This document shows, in pieces, positions 46,826 through 59,366 of a stretch of 64,000 bases of DNA. The stretch is from Salvator merianae. Its lineage: Eukaryota; Chordata; Lepidosauria; Squamata; Teiidae. Each line of letters starts with the position of its first letter. Positions within the stretch are counted from its first letter, which is position 1. The translations under genes and the position numbers were made by a program. The notes under the pieces are model-generated. The model searched no databases and was not told the DNA's origin. It saw only the letters and a list, made by a program, of their open reading frames with translations. The DNA lies in assembly GCA_003586115.2 (NCBI GenBank), contig QVOM02000116.1, positions 39,996,128 to 40,060,127 on the forward strand, in the 5' to 3' direction.

Positions 46826-48185
46826 TGGAAAGTTCCCTTTTCTTGCTTGTTTGAGTGTCTCTGTACCTACTGTTGCTCATGGGTTGCTTTTATTTTGCAG
46901 CTCATTTCCATAAATGAAATGTTCTTTCTTTGCTTTGTTACTGCTTCCCCAGTTATACCCCACAGAGGTCTTTGTATAATGCTGTTTCATCTTTCACTTA
47001 AACAGCATGCAGTTGCATTTTTTGAGTTTAAATGAGTAAGAACTGGAAGGAAGGGGAGCCAAGTGTTGACACGATTTCCCGAGCCTCTCCTACAAGTCTG
47101 GCTCAAATTTTCAACTGATTCCCCCTACCCCTTTCTGCTGGTTTTGTTTATTACCTACCATTGTAGAATATTCAGTTTGCTGCTTGGTATGTAAAGAAAT
47201 AGCCTGAAGTTAAATTTCTAGTGCTAGCATCCAAAAAACCAGTCAGAGTTCAGCTCTTGTCAGTGCCAGTGAAATTGTTTTCCCCACCTCATCATTAAAA
47301 GAGTGAAGTATTATGTCTGCTTCTCTTGCAATTCATAGCAGCTACATAAAGCTCAATATGGGCTTTATTATCCTTTGGACTTCCCATGCCTTGCTTACAA
47401 TGCCAGGCTTCTGCTTAGTGGCATGGTCCCTTCTGCAACAGAACTGACTCCTGTGAGCAGAAAAAGGATTTGCAGACTGCAAATCTGCAGGTAGTAATTT
47501 TAATAGCTGCTAATGTGAATTAATAATTCTAATAGCCTCATTTCTGATGCAATATCAGCGTTCTGGAGGAAAGGTTGCCATGGCTTCTATATTTTATCAT
47601 TCACGCCCATGTAAACTCTTTTAGACAGACATTAAAAAAAACCCTCATGCATGATTCCTCACTGCAATATGGTTCTTACAGTCCAATTCAGATTGTACTT
47701 ACTGGACTCAGAGGAAATTTGTCCATGTGGGCAAATAAACTGTATTATTTGCAGTGTAGAAAACTCCCAGTAGACAGAGAGATATCCTAGATAGGCAGCA
47801 GTTATCAGCACCTCATCATATTTATCATGAGGAGTGCGCTGTGTGCATGAAATTCTTCAGAAAATGCAATTGCTCGAAGTTCCCTGAAGGAATATATAGT
47901 ACGCATTGTATACTTTTAGAATAAATCCAGTAACCTGAAAATGCTGCATATAAATAGTTGATTCCTGAGCACATTAGTCCTGAGTAAGAAGGATGTGGCT
48001 CTGAGGACATATCAGTACTATACATGGTGTATGTGTGTGTGTAAGCAGAATTCACTTTTCCAGCCATGGACAAAGTTAACATACAGTCATCCTTTATGAT
48101 TTTGATCTAATATAGCTTTTTATGTAGTACATAAAATGTGACTTTCTTTTAATAAGAGGTTTAGTTTAAACACTATAGTTTTTGT
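46826..48185. other. Non-genic stretch
   Basis: No gene or complete repeat is recognised. Confidence 0.4.
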
Positions 48186-48290
48186 CAAATGTGACTTCTC
48201 TTGTTTAATACTATCCTGGAAACTTTCAGTAATATGATTTGGCTTCTGAGGCACCACTGGTTTCTATTGGTAAACTGGGCCTCCCCTCCA
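48186..48290. repeat. Interspersed repeat, family I, copy 3
   Basis: GGAAACTTTCAGTAATATGA, TTTGGCTTCTGAGGC and ACCACTGGT match copies at 4275 and 16095. The class is unknown. Confidence 0.5.
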
Positions 48291-48752
48291 TAGGGCCTCT
48301 GACCCACTGGAGACTGGAGAAGCATACACATCTCTGGTGGTGGGTACCCTCAGAAATCCCTAGAAGCACAGCAGTCAAATGCCAGAGGTGCCCACTGCTG
48401 TAGAGTACCATGAGAAGGATTCTGGAGGACCTGCAAGTGCTTGCAGCAGCACCCTTCATCAGAGTAAGAAAAAACTCATGAAGTGTGGCAAGCAGCTGGT
48501 GGCAGATGCCTTCGCAAAAGGTCCCATTACACCATGTCATTGGATACTTCTCAGTCTCCATTTCCATGCACAAAGGCACCTGACAACATGGTGAGTGAGA
48601 CGTTCCTCCAAATAGCATGATTTCACACCCTTGGTGCCGGGATCTTTTATATGAGCATCACACCCTTCAGTGGCTGAGTTATGCCACCAAAAGTGGAGAA
48701 ACAATACCTAAAGCTATGTCCACAGGCACCCAACAAGATAAATGGAGACATA

Positions 48753-49131
48753 GGCTGTTTCTGCACTCAGCCCCATCACATGCTGGGATGGGTTGCTGCT
48801 GGGACTGAATAGGATTGTCCACACTCAAATATCCTAGGCTCCAGTGCTGGCCTTGAAGCTGACACAGAACTTTTGAAGTTTCTGGGAGGGCCCATTTCAG
48901 TGCCACATCAACTTTTGCCATCACATCTGACAGCAGTTCCTAGAGTACTGCCAAAACAGGTTCCCCATGAACCTACTAGTGTGATAGTAGGACACTCTAT
49001 CCCCTTTTATGATCTATCCAGTGTGGACAGAGCATTTCAGAGAAGGTGGGGCCTGTGTACAATAGTGGGCAGAAGACAGATCCCTTAGATCATTTCCTGG
49101 AATGGACTAAGGCTCAGTGTGAAAAAGGGCC
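48753..49131. mobile_element. PIF/Harbinger-like MITE, family E-like
   Basis: It begins GGCTGTTTCTGCACTCAGCC and ends GGCTCAGTGTGAAAAAGGGCC. The inverted ends match over about 20 positions with several mismatches. The interior has no coding content. No matching 3-bp flanks are seen (ATA left, ACG right). Confidence 0.55.
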
Positions 49132-49205
49132 ACGGTCTAAGATTCAGATTTCAATTAGAAAATGGATTAAGAATATTAATGTCTCTGTTAATGTTTTCAA
49201 GAGGA

Positions 49206-49700
49206 ATCATAGAATCATAGAATCATAAAGTTGGAAGGGACCTCTAGGGTCATCGAGTCCAACCCCCTGCTCAATGCAGGATTCACTAAAGCATCCCAGA
49301 CAGATAACTGTCCAGCCTCTCCTTGAAGACCTCCAGCGAAGGAGAGCCCACCACCTCCTGTGGCAACCTGTTCCAGTGACTGATTGCCCTTACGGTCAGG
49401 AAGTTTTTCCTAATATCTAGCCTGTATCTACTCCCTTGAAGTTTCATCCCATTGTTTCTAGTCCTTCCTTCTTGCGCAACTGAGAATAGGGCCAATCCTT
49501 CTGCACTGTGACAGCCCTTCAGATACTTGAAAACAGCTATCATATCTCCTCTCAGTCTTCTCTTCTGCAGGCTAAACATTCCTAGGTCCTTTAACCGTTC
49601 CTCGTAGGACATGGTTTGCAGACCACTCACCATTTTGGTCGCCCTTCTCTGAACTTGTTCCAGTTTGTCAATGTCTTTTTTAAACTGGGGTGCCCAGAAC
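49206..49700 (-). mobile_element. CR1 LINE 3' fragment, minus strand, young
   Basis: Read on the minus strand it carries the last part of CR1 ORF2 from GTTCTGGGCACCCCAGTTT, ending ...FKERLDSYLSGML and a stop. It then has the GGGTTGGACTCGATGACC UTR and an ATTCTATG tail at 49206-49225. It is truncated at 49700. The 115 codons from 49633 to 49286 are open and differ from the copy at 44 kb at four residues only. Both copies belong to one recently active subfamily. Confidence 0.9.
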
Positions 49701-51913
49701 TTTCCATCCAGGAGGATGGAAAGCTAGATGTTTGATTTTTACAAGACATTTGCCCATCAAAAAACCTGCATTCCACAGTGATATAAGTAAAAAGAGGCAT
49801 TCTGCTATTATATTTATCACTTCTGGTAAATTTTAAGGATATAAAAATTGTGATAGTAATTGCTGGTAGTAAATTGTATTGTTGAGGCTTTAACATAAAC
49901 AGTAATATAAATTGCATGAGTATTTAAAATTGTCATAATACTGTTGACAATAATTTATCTTACTTTAATGGTTAACAAAAAAAAAGTAAGAAATAATTTT
50001 GTCACCAGGTGTCATAATAATTCAGCCTTGAAAAACCTGTGGTTGCATTATTTCTAATGCACCATAAATGGAAATCATGCATGCCTGAAACCTGGGAAAA
50101 TGTAAGTCTACTTTACTGACTAAAAGTATACTTAGGAGTCCTACAAATGACATTTTAAAATTTTCTATGAAGGTTAAAATAATGCAGTGACTTCAAACTG
50201 ATTATACATAGTTTACCACTGATGGTAAACATAGTGGATAACTATTGGTCTACTAGACAGCCATGGACTTTCAGGCAAATGGAAAAACAGGAAGGGAACC
50301 TGAGAAAAATGAAGTGGAACGTAGGCCATGTTGAACCCAAAAGGGGGTTGGGTATAGTATATTGGACCACAGATGCATGCTTTCTGCATGCTCTCTATGG
50401 TCTGGTATACAAAAACAGTCCACTGGTAGGTGTACTGGACTCAGGTCTACTGGAGGAGCATGATGATAAAATGGCATCATATCCCACTCCACAGCCTGGT
50501 TCCAAGAAGATGGACCAGTCTACTGGGGGGCATGGTCTCCAGTAAACAAAACTGTGGCATGAACCAACTATTCTATGGGCTGTTCTGGGTTGGTCTAACG
50601 GCTTAGTGTGGAAAGGGCCATTGGAGTCAGAATCACAGTGTGCTCCTCTCAGACAAGAAGTTCTAGTTTTAAAGCAAATTATTCTGGCTTTTTTCATGTT
50701 GAGTAAAACATGCTGTCTGGCCAGCCTGGGCACTTGTGCCAGCTAGCAGTGTCAACTGATGCCTCTTGTCCTGCACCCAGAATGGAGCAGAATCAAAACC
50801 CTGGCATGCAGATTTCTTTATTTACGTTACTTTCCCATCCTGTCTCAGGGAGTCTTTCTATAGATTAAAACCCAGAGATGGGATTGAATGATCACAGTGA
50901 TATTTGGACTCAGAAATGTGGCCAGCTTGCAGGCTGTATTAGGTGTGGTCAACATGTGAGATGCGTCAAGCGTGGGACCAGAACTCACGTAGGTAGACGT
51001 GATCACAGTTTTCCATGAAGAGAAGCAGTGGCACTTTAAAGTGGAAACTAGGACTGAAATTTTCAGATGCCAGATAGATTTGGAAGAACAGGGCAGAGTG
51101 TGGATGAGCTGGTGTAGTGCACGTAAAAAAAAAAAGGAATATAGGAATAAAATGTTCATTTCTAATAATTTCCATTAATACATTTTAGCTGCATACCAAA
51201 AAAAAAAAATAATAAAAATGCTTTTCTGAGTGCTTAGCAGCTGGTCCTTGTCAAATTAATTACAATACTGCTATGCTTTGGCTGCCTTGCTACCAGTACT
51301 CAAATAACAGTGTCAGGATAATCATAACAAATCCTTATACTATAGTAAACTTGGAATTTATGAACCTCAGAGAGCAAGCATCATTCAGACCCTAGTCTAA
51401 CACTAAAAGTTCCAGTTCTTGCCTGAATTTTATTCACATCAACAGAACTGTTTGCTGTCAGTTGTGCCAGAACGTTTCCTGCTACAGTGCTTCCTAGTTC
51501 TGCATTTCTGTGATCGTGCCTCCACATACTTCCATGAGGGCCTGTAGGAACCATCTCTGGTGTTCCATCTCCATTTAGTGGGAGCACATTGTACCCACCA
51601 AAGAGTGCAATGCCCACCCAAGGTGCTGGGGGGGGGGGAGATACAAAATTGCATTCACTGGAGAAATGCCTCATCTCTGTTTTGTCAGACACCCACAAGG
51701 AAGGTCCCAGTGATGTGGTGGGAGGATGCTTTTGTAGAAGCATCTACTCTGTGATGGTGGAGAGAGAATCTGCTTATGTTTATGTTTTTCCTTGGTGAGA
51801 GAAAAGGTCTGTTGTTTGTTTTCTCTCTCTCTCTGTTCCTTTTTGAAATACCAGACAGCTGTTCAACTGAACGGCATGGAGGATGACGTATTTAATTAAG
51901 CAGTTCAAGGCTT
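49701..51913. other. Non-genic stretch
   Basis: AT-rich at first, with A-runs at 49977, 51125 and 51199. At 50340-50626 words such as AGTCCACTGGTAGGTGTACT, GACCAGTCTACTGG and a terminus TGTGGAAAGGGCC point to another degraded MITE whose left end is not clear. A G-run is at 51630-51639. No gene is supported. Confidence 0.4.
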
Positions 51914-52125
51914 TGTCCACATGTGGAGTTGATGCCAAGGTGGCTTTAGCCTCAACTCCTCTTTTCCACATGCTGAATGACACCAGGATACCATCTGAAT
52001 CTCCTTGTGCACCTTCAATCCAACCCAACCCACCCTCAAGGTGAAAAAGAATACCTGAAGGTGGATTGAAGGCAGGAGCAGAGCTGCACAAGTGGCAATC
52101 AGAACTTGTGAGTAGCATGTGGACA
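51914..52125. mobile_element. Palindromic element ending TGTCCACATG
   Basis: TGTCCACATG at 51914 is inverted at 52116-52125 as CATGTGGACA. An inner perfect pair, CCTTCAATCCA (52012-52022) and TGGATTGAAGG (52062-52072), and CTTGTGC / GCACAAG further support a foldback structure of 212 bp. It abuts the 3' side of the decayed LINE at 52126. It is probably a MITE of a family different from the GCACT type. Confidence 0.5.
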
Positions 52126-52526
52126 TTGCTGTCATAAGCTGAAATAAGTCACACCAACATGATACACAGTGACCTGTGCAGTTTCTTCAAATTTATGGTT
52201 AATCTGAACTTGCCACATGCAGATGCAAAGCTGCTGCTGAGTCTCTGGAGAGCATCCTTGGAATGTGTAGTCAAGGCAGCAGCGTCTGCAAAAAGTAACT
52301 CATGCATCAGCACACACTTGATTTTGAACTTGGTTCTCAGATGTGCAAGGTTCTTAGAGGCTTTGAAGGTGTTCTGCAGTAGCAGGAAGAAAAAGATAAC
52401 AACGAATGTAGGTGCAAGTACACAACTCTACTTTTATGTCACTATTAATTGAAAATGGTTCTGAGGTTGTTTCATCTTACTGGACACTGACTTGCATATC
52501 CTAATGGAAAGATACAATGATTCAGA

Positions 52527-52838
52527 GGGCCTGTTCATGCTTGGTGTCCTGGTATGGTATAGTAATACCATACAGGAGAAGCAGTGGCCATCCACACTTC
52601 ATGTACTGGAAAAGCCTCATACTGGGTCAGCAGCACTCAAAATGCAGATGGCCAGGTCAGGGCAGATTGGATTGCTATGGCAATGTCTGCAGCAACATTC
52701 AGCATTTTAGTGGTCCACTGCTGGATGGCTCTGGGGCAGCCTGCAGAAGCTTCTGGAGAGTTGTTGTGGTTTCTTGGTGTGAACGCCCTTACTCAGTGAG
52801 CAGAGTGTGGTCACTAAGAGGTAAGTGCAAACAGGTCC
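52527..52838. mobile_element. PIF/Harbinger-like MITE, family C, inserted in the LINE
   Basis: It begins GGGCCTGTTCATGCTTGGTG, then the palindrome CCTGGTATGG-TATAGTAATA-CCATACAGG (52549-52576). It ends AGGTAAGTGCAAACAGGTCC. The flanks are AGA and TGA, a possible 3-bp duplication with one change. The LINE reading resumes on both sides, so this is a clean insertion into an already present LINE. Confidence 0.65.
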
Positions 52839-53954
52839 TGAGAAGCCTGGGTGGACTGCCTGTCTTCTGAAAAAGCATGAGAAATCCTTTTCTATTAACT
52901 ATATTGAAGACCTTTTCCAGGTTAATTAAACAATGTAGAGTTACCATCTCTGCTCTCTTACAACTGGTAAAGAAGATGATGCCAGCATTCAAGAGGGAAA
53001 ATCCCCCGTAGTTGCAGTCTCTCTGGTCTCCTTTTTAAAAAATTCAGGGTAGCAATGTTGGCATCATATTCTGAGACACAGTGCCTTCTTCCCAGAACTG
53101 ACAAAGAAGCTTGTGTAGGTGGTGGAGAAGTGCAATGAGCTTGTCCACCTTGCAAATCTCAGGCAGAATACCATCTGTCCCAGGAGCTTTTTCACTAGTA
53201 AGGGAGACCATTGCCCTGCGTCATTCATCTAAAGAAGATGGAACATCGAGTTCTTCCATGACAGGTAGGTCCTCGGTACTTGCCAACAGTACATCAGCAA
53301 CAATATTTGTGATTAGAGGTCTTGGTTATATTCAGTCCATCACTCCACGGGTTTGTTGCCCTTGTCTGTAATAATCATGCATGAGGATAACTTCAATGGC
53401 AGCATTTTTCTTGAGATGGGTCCAGGAGTCTTAGTCAAACCATGCGTGTCTTGGGCATTGCCATGATCAGCTAACGGCTGAGTGTTCTGGAACGGTTTTG
53501 CCCAATAATCATTGGCACATCATCTTGCAGTCTGCCTGGCAACATTTGGAGCTTTTCTAAATGCTATAAGATTTTCCTATGATGGATTACTCTTATAGTT
53601 CACTAGAGCTGCTTGCTTGGCCTCAGTGACAGACTCCAGCTCTGTAATCCTGCCTCAAACCAATCTGGATTGTGTTTCTCCCTCTTCCCAAAGGTATCCA
53701 TGGCTGCTTGATAGATCACGTTGCAGATGTATTTCCAGCCCACTTCAGCATTATTATTAGGTTAGTCCTAGAGGGCTTGCCCAATGGAATTGGCAAAGGA
53801 GTTTCTATTTTAGCGGTGTTAACATGAACATGACCTTTCAGCTTAGAATGAGGAGTTCATTTAGGCTACAGATGCTGCTTAGCTGCCAACCAGAGTGCCG
53901 TCACTGTTGCAGTCTGCACTGTGATAACTGTGGATAGGAAGGACACAACTCAAA

Positions 53955-54626
53955 GGGCCTGTTCGCACTACAGCGGTAGACCGTTCTTAGGCGCTTGCTG
54001 GAATGGAGCCTTCGCACTGCCTTGGCCACGCGCCTCACCCGATCTGAACCCAACCTCCCCCGATTCGTACCTGATGTTGGGTAAGGCAAGACAAGTAATT
54101 ACTTGTCTTCATTCCGACTTGCGCGATTGAGCGAAAATCGGGGACGGTGCTTTCGCACTCCCCTTGTCTTTCGCTTCCTGTCCGTCGCTCTGACGTCAGC
54201 GGATGTAGTCGGTTTCCGCATGCGCTGTTCCTCGCTACGAAGTCGCCCGCCTGCTTCGGAGCGTACTTCATAGGCGAGGACGAAGCTGCATCCGGTTTCT
54301 GCCATCTTCGCAACGGCTTCGTAATCCGGCCCCTTCCGCCTATTGCCAGATGTGAAGTCAGCTCTGCAGCTTCGGAGCATGGCCGCGGAAATGACGCTGC
54401 TAGGAAAGAGCGCTCCGCCAATGGCGAGCATCAGAGGGAGGGACGTCCGGGCACCGGTGAAGGAGCAGGTATGGACCTGGTGCCGAAGCATTCGCACTGA
54501 TGCGGCAGCCGGCTAGCTTCGGGTACGGTCTACCACCGAGTGTGAATGTGCGGAACCTCTCCTCATCTGCACCGGCCTGAAGCATGCTAATTAGAACGTT
54601 CTGCTTGCCTAAGTGCGAACAGGCCC
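53955..54626. mobile_element. CpG-rich PIF/Harbinger-like MITE, family B, with AAA duplication
   Basis: It begins GGGCCTGTTCGCACTACAGC, then GGTAGACCGTTCTTA. It ends CTAAGTGCGAACAGGCCC. AAA flanks both sides (53952-53954, 54627-54629). The first 180 bases align with the element at 45020 (GCGCCTCACCCGATC, TTCATTCCGACTTGCGCGAT, GGTGCTTTCGCACT), while the centre differs. Repeated CTTCG / CGAAG words occur between 54230 and 54370. It is inserted in the endonuclease part of the minus-strand LINE. Overlapping open frames are by-products of high GC. Confidence 0.75.
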
Positions 54627-55440
54627 AAAGACTGTCCTCTTATGATGATGCGGTCCAACTGGTGCCAAGTACTGGGCCTGGGATGTGGTGGGTTGGTGAT
54701 GAAAAATGTATTTGTAATACAAAAGCTGTAATATGAATAAAGCTCCAGCAACCTCTGCCGTTTTCATTCATTTTCCCTAAGGCAAAGTAACGAATGCAAG
54801 CAGGCCATGAATTGCGTTCAGGCCCGCCAGAAATCAACCAAGCTTATTATCCTAGCCATAGAAAAAGCCTAAAAAAAGCCAATGTGACCAATTAGGTGGC
54901 TGATTTTGGCAATCATGGTCTACATCCATTTGAGCATTGATTGAAGTTTATGAGGCAAGAATACTCCTGATTTTAAGTCCATATAAAACTGATCCTTAGT
55001 CTCCATAGAAGTGCAGAGCGTTGAAGCAGAGATGCTTAAGAGGTTAGCAGGGCCTGGTAAAGTTAGAAAGCAGAGGTAGAGCTGCTCTCTGAGCCTTCAA
55101 TCAGTGGTTCTATTGCAGAAAGCAGGAAGTTCCTCACTGCAAAGCCAATACTGCACAATTGCTGTTCCTCCGGTGCATTCCCCTTCAAACAGAAGGTGTA
55201 CTCTGAAACTTCCATTTGAGGGAAGCCTGGTCTCTGCAAAGTGGTAATGTCTTCATTCAGCCTCTTCAGCTTGCATTGAATTTTGGCAATCTTTCAGGTG
55301 CCATCAATCTAAAATAAGTCCCTTGAGATGCCTAGATGCAAGATCCTGACATCCAGCTAGCAAAGTGCAAAAGTGAAGAACATTTTGTTTTGAGATTTGC
55401 CTGGTGCAAAGTTGGCTTGTCAAAGCTCCATGCAGACAAT

Positions 55441-56779
55441 ACAGCAAGCAGACTGTGGTGGCTCAACACCTTTTTAGTTATGGGCTGCCCAGCTTAAGGT
55501 GGACAATAGCTGGTTAGTGGAAATCAATGGTCCCTCCTACTATTAGAAGCAACCTGTAGTGCTCATATCTTGTAACTCGTAACTACTAACTTCTATGCTG
55601 TTTTATCACTGTAAAAGGCCACTGGAGTGACCTCTCCAGGTACAGAGCCTGGGTGGAAAAGGTATGGAAAGTCTGCATTGCCCAGGCATAAGAATTTCCT
55701 TTGTGGCTTCACTGATGTGATCCCACATGACACTGATGTGTCATGTGAGCATGACATGTGGCACCGGGTTGGCTGCTGAAGCTGCTAGAAAGATGATATA
55801 TGGTCAGCCCAGCCACTGTCAGGGCTCCGCTCAGGATTTTCTGTTTGGGTTCACTTCTTAGTCTTAGCCTTTTCCAAGGCACTCACAAGGCAGTGAGGAT
55901 ATTTACCCATAGCTAGCAGTTTGGTTTATGGAGACCATGGCACTCGTGGGCCATACAAAACATCTAAGATCTCTGAGGTCCTTCCAGCCTGGGTTCTCTC
56001 AGTGTCCAGTTACTATATGTCAGCTATTAATATGTGTAAGCACAGGACTTGCTGTGGAGAGGTTATGTACAGGCAGGAGAGACTTACACACTCAACTTCC
56101 TATTCACAGTGCTCCATGAGCACAGCTATCCAGGGGTGAAGGTTGGGAGCAAGAGGTGACAACACACAGATATTTTGCCAATACACTAGGCACAGTGCAC
56201 TACCATTGATAGACACATAGGTGACATTTAGATACACAATACACACATGCATACAAGCTACTTTAAATCAACACAGACCTTTGGTCCATCCATTTTGTAT
56301 TGTCTATATTTACTTACTTAAAACATTTTTATATTGCCCCTCATAAAAATTTTAGGGCGATTTGCAAACAATAACAATTTAAGCAATGAAAAACAGCGCA
56401 ATTTCTGCACAGGTTTTATTAGCCTTTTTTCATTGTTCTGCTTGTATTTCAATACGGAGTAAAATCACAATATAAATTTAAAATGCAAGTGTCATGGAGA
56501 ACTCCAATAGCTAACCATCAAGGAAAGACTACAGCCAAAGTGTGGAAAATTCAAGGGAATTCATTCTTCAATTTTTAAAGAGGGAAATGGTCCATAAAGC
56601 TAAGTGTCACAGCTGAAGAAACTGCCTTCCATCTCTGATTTTCTGCCCTTGGATCTCAGCAGATGGAGGCACAGTCAGAATGGTGTCATCTGAAGATCAA
56701 AGTTAACTGAACAACGGTGCATCACTCCATAGGAAGGCACATCCCTTCAGACACTGACATATAATAGTTGACCAGTCAC
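55441..56779. other. Non-genic stretch
   Basis: No gene is recognised. A minus-strand retroposon tail lies at about 56300-56385 (TTTACTTACTTAAAACATTT, TTTTATATTGCCCCTC, TTAGGGCGATTTGCAAAC), of the same kind as 21915. Confidence 0.4.
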
Positions 56780-57125
56780 AGTATCACAGATTAGGAATGG
56801 GGCATTACGCCCTTGAGTACAACTCAGATCAAAACATCTCCAGCAGATGGAAGCCCCATGAAGGAGAAGCCAGGAGGACCTCTCTAGTTAACGATTTCCT
56901 TTGCTGAACTGTTCTTACAGTAAAGACATTTTCTCCCTGATGTTCAGCTGAAATCTTCCATCTTAAATTGATTATTATATAGTCGCATCCTGAGATGGCA
57001 GAAGGCAGGTCATGATTTTCTTCTCTTTGACATGCCTTCAGATATTTGAAGAGGATGATGAGCATGTTCTCTATCAGTCTTCTCTTTCCTAGGATAAGCA
57101 AACCTAATTCTCTTTAGCCATGTCT
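56780..57125 (-). mobile_element. Old CR1 LINE 3' fragment
   Basis: On the minus strand there are ...LVILGKRRLIENMLIILFKYLKAC..., the counterpart of LQKRRLRGDMIAVFKYLKGC in the young copies, and then KISAEHQGENVFTVRTVQQ, matching the DIRKNFLTVRAISHW region. The 3' UTR is only faintly visible near 56790 (AATGGGGCATTACGCCCTTG). Divergence is heavy, so this copy is much older than those at 43-50 kb. Confidence 0.65.
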
Positions 57126-59366
57126 GCTCCCTGCCATGATGCCAGTATCACAGCAATATACCAGCATCATAATGACATAAGCAGGACTTGCATGAATGCA
57201 GTTCCTGCCATTTCTGGGCTGGAGCGCTTGCTTAGAGCAAGAAGCTTGCAGATTGCACGCCCCTCGTCCTTGCCCCCCTATGTGGGCAGAGTGTATTAGG
57301 AGGGGGAAGGTTTCCCTTAGACTGCATCAGCATGTGGAAGGGAGACTTCTGGACCCCTACCTGGTCTAGTCTGTCTAGTTCATGTGGAAACAGCCCAGAC
57401 TTCTTATTCCTTCCTATAGCCAATAATGCTAATTGCGATGTACCTTGGTCCATATCACTGATCATCTTGTGTCTTCCTGAGCAGATTCATGCTTGTAGCA
57501 TGATGCCATCTTGGAGGAAGTAACATGATTGGCTTGTATACACAAGATAAGAAGAGAAGTGCAATGACATGTGGATAGAACCCCCTCTTACAGGGCCTTT
57601 TCATGTATCTCAGTGGTAAAATGGGATTTTGGCTGGCTGTGTCTTCTACAAGAAACTGCTGGGAATCCTATCTTCCTGTTATGCATCTGTTAGATACCTT
57701 CTCAAACACCTGATTTTTGATAACATTTTTAGTTGCATATGTTTTTCAGAATGTAGCATAAGAAACACTGAAGTTTATGTCTTATTCCCAACTCTTAATT
57801 TCAATGAATGGAGTGTGTGTTAATTACACTCATTCTGCACAGAGCTGGAACTATTGTAGAAATGTTGGAGTCCTTGAAAAATTTTATACAGATCTGATAA
57901 CTTTACATGTGCCTCCATTTGCCCTGGCGGTATACAGTATCTCCTTTCATTTGAAAAAAAAGCCATCTTACATGTACAATATCATTTACAACTGCATTTG
58001 GAAAGAAATTTGCTGAATATTTCTCCTTTATATCTATATGCCAATATTGTGATTATAGCCATCTGCACATACATTTTCATCTAGCATTAAGTCTATAAGT
58101 GGATTAGAAGATTTTCAGATTTGGACAACTCTAATTGAATTACTTCTAACTTTTACTGGGCTCTGTAGATCAATCTCTCTCTGACCTTCACAGCCCATCA
58201 ATGTAAGTGAAGGGGGAAGAAAGCTTCTTCATATCTCTCAATTTAAAAAAGCTCTTTTCTTTAAAGAAAAAATATATATGATAGTTGAATCCACCTGCCA
58301 CTTAACCTTCCACATCATAAATTAATAGAAGTTTAAGAAAACAAAGTATTCTCTCTCTTTCCAATAGCAGCTCATTGGTACAATAGCTGTCTAAATAAAA
58401 TTCCCAAGCTCTCTTCTAAGCTTTTACATATATCATTTACTACCTTTCTAAAAGAGGGATTTAAAATGTACTCTGATGCTCTTATCATCTTGACAGTTTT
58501 AAGAATTCTTTTTTTGTCCTATGCAGGTCAAAAAGACTATTTTGAAAAATGCATGGAAGGGTATACTTTTATATTTTTAACAGACTTAGATGTTGTAGTT
58601 TATCCTGGGAAATTGTTACTCCAGATTTAGGCAATAATATTTTTGATTGCATTCTCTTTGCATTAATGTGTTAAAAATAATCAAGGATTACTTTACCCAT
58701 CATCTTAGAAAGAGAAAATAATCAAGACAGGGCATCCCGATTCAAGATAATGATGAAGAATCTAAACAGAAATTACTGTTTACTGTTTGATGGGTTTTTA
58801 TTTTATTTTGTAGAAGTGTCAATAATTTTAAAACTGGCTGTCTGAAAACAAATTCAATATTCATGTTTTGAAAATGTTTAACAAGATTGTTTTGATTATG
58901 GAACATTTTAAGAAGACACTAAGCAGGACTGGTGAACTGCAAACCAACTTCAGGATAGGGTACTTAATGCACTGCTATTGTTAAGATCAAGTGAGCTGTA
59001 TCTCAAGACTACCAATTTGCTTGTGGGTTTATGGAATAATGGTGTAATACTGTATCATATCTACTCATGTGATCTGCCCCCACTCCCTTCTTCAAGACAT
59101 GTCTTATGTGAAATTTCTGGATCTCTCTGGCATTCATGTCCTTACAGGCAAGTGTGCCATCAAACTGAGTTTGATTCTTGGAGATTATATAAACAGTTTT
59201 CTTGGCAGCAATATAGAAATATTTGTAGTAGTTTTGGGACTGTTGTGCCATGTTCTACAGTTCTTCTTAGAACCTAAGCTTTCGAACATAGCTACAATGT
59301 CCATCTTCAGAGGATCTGACTTCTGGAAAAGTCAAAACAACTGATGATCTAGTCACCCTTCTTATA
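57126..59366. other. Non-genic AT-rich stretch
   Basis: Mostly unique AT-rich sequence. A possible MITE end (CATGTGGAAACAGCCC) is near 57381-57396. No exon is supported on either strand. Confidence 0.4.

Larger units (their letters stand above)
52126..55440 (-). mobile_element. Decayed LINE with endonuclease and reverse transcriptase remnants
   Basis: The minus strand, read from 55440 downward, shows the order of a complete non-LTR element. First comes an apurinic-type endonuclease remnant (EDITTLQRPGFPQMEVSEYTF, then SIGFAVRN at about 55240-55120, and WHQLDRIIIR at about 54665-54640). Next is a linker with NDYWAKPF-like and ITDKGN-like words (53520-53360). Reverse transcriptase follows with EKAPGTDGILPEICK (about 53200-53155), LINLEKVFNIVNRKGF (about 52930-52880) and ELLFADAAAL (about 52305-52275). 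The catalytic FADD is changed to FADA, and many stops and frameshifts are present. The two MITEs at 52527 and 53955 are inserted in it. The clade is not certain; it is neither CR1 nor L1. Confidence 0.7.

Noticed and set aside
54035..54500. Overlapping open frames of 117-132 codons
   Set aside because: All lie inside the CpG-rich MITE at 53955-54626, and the frames are not shared with its sibling at 45020.
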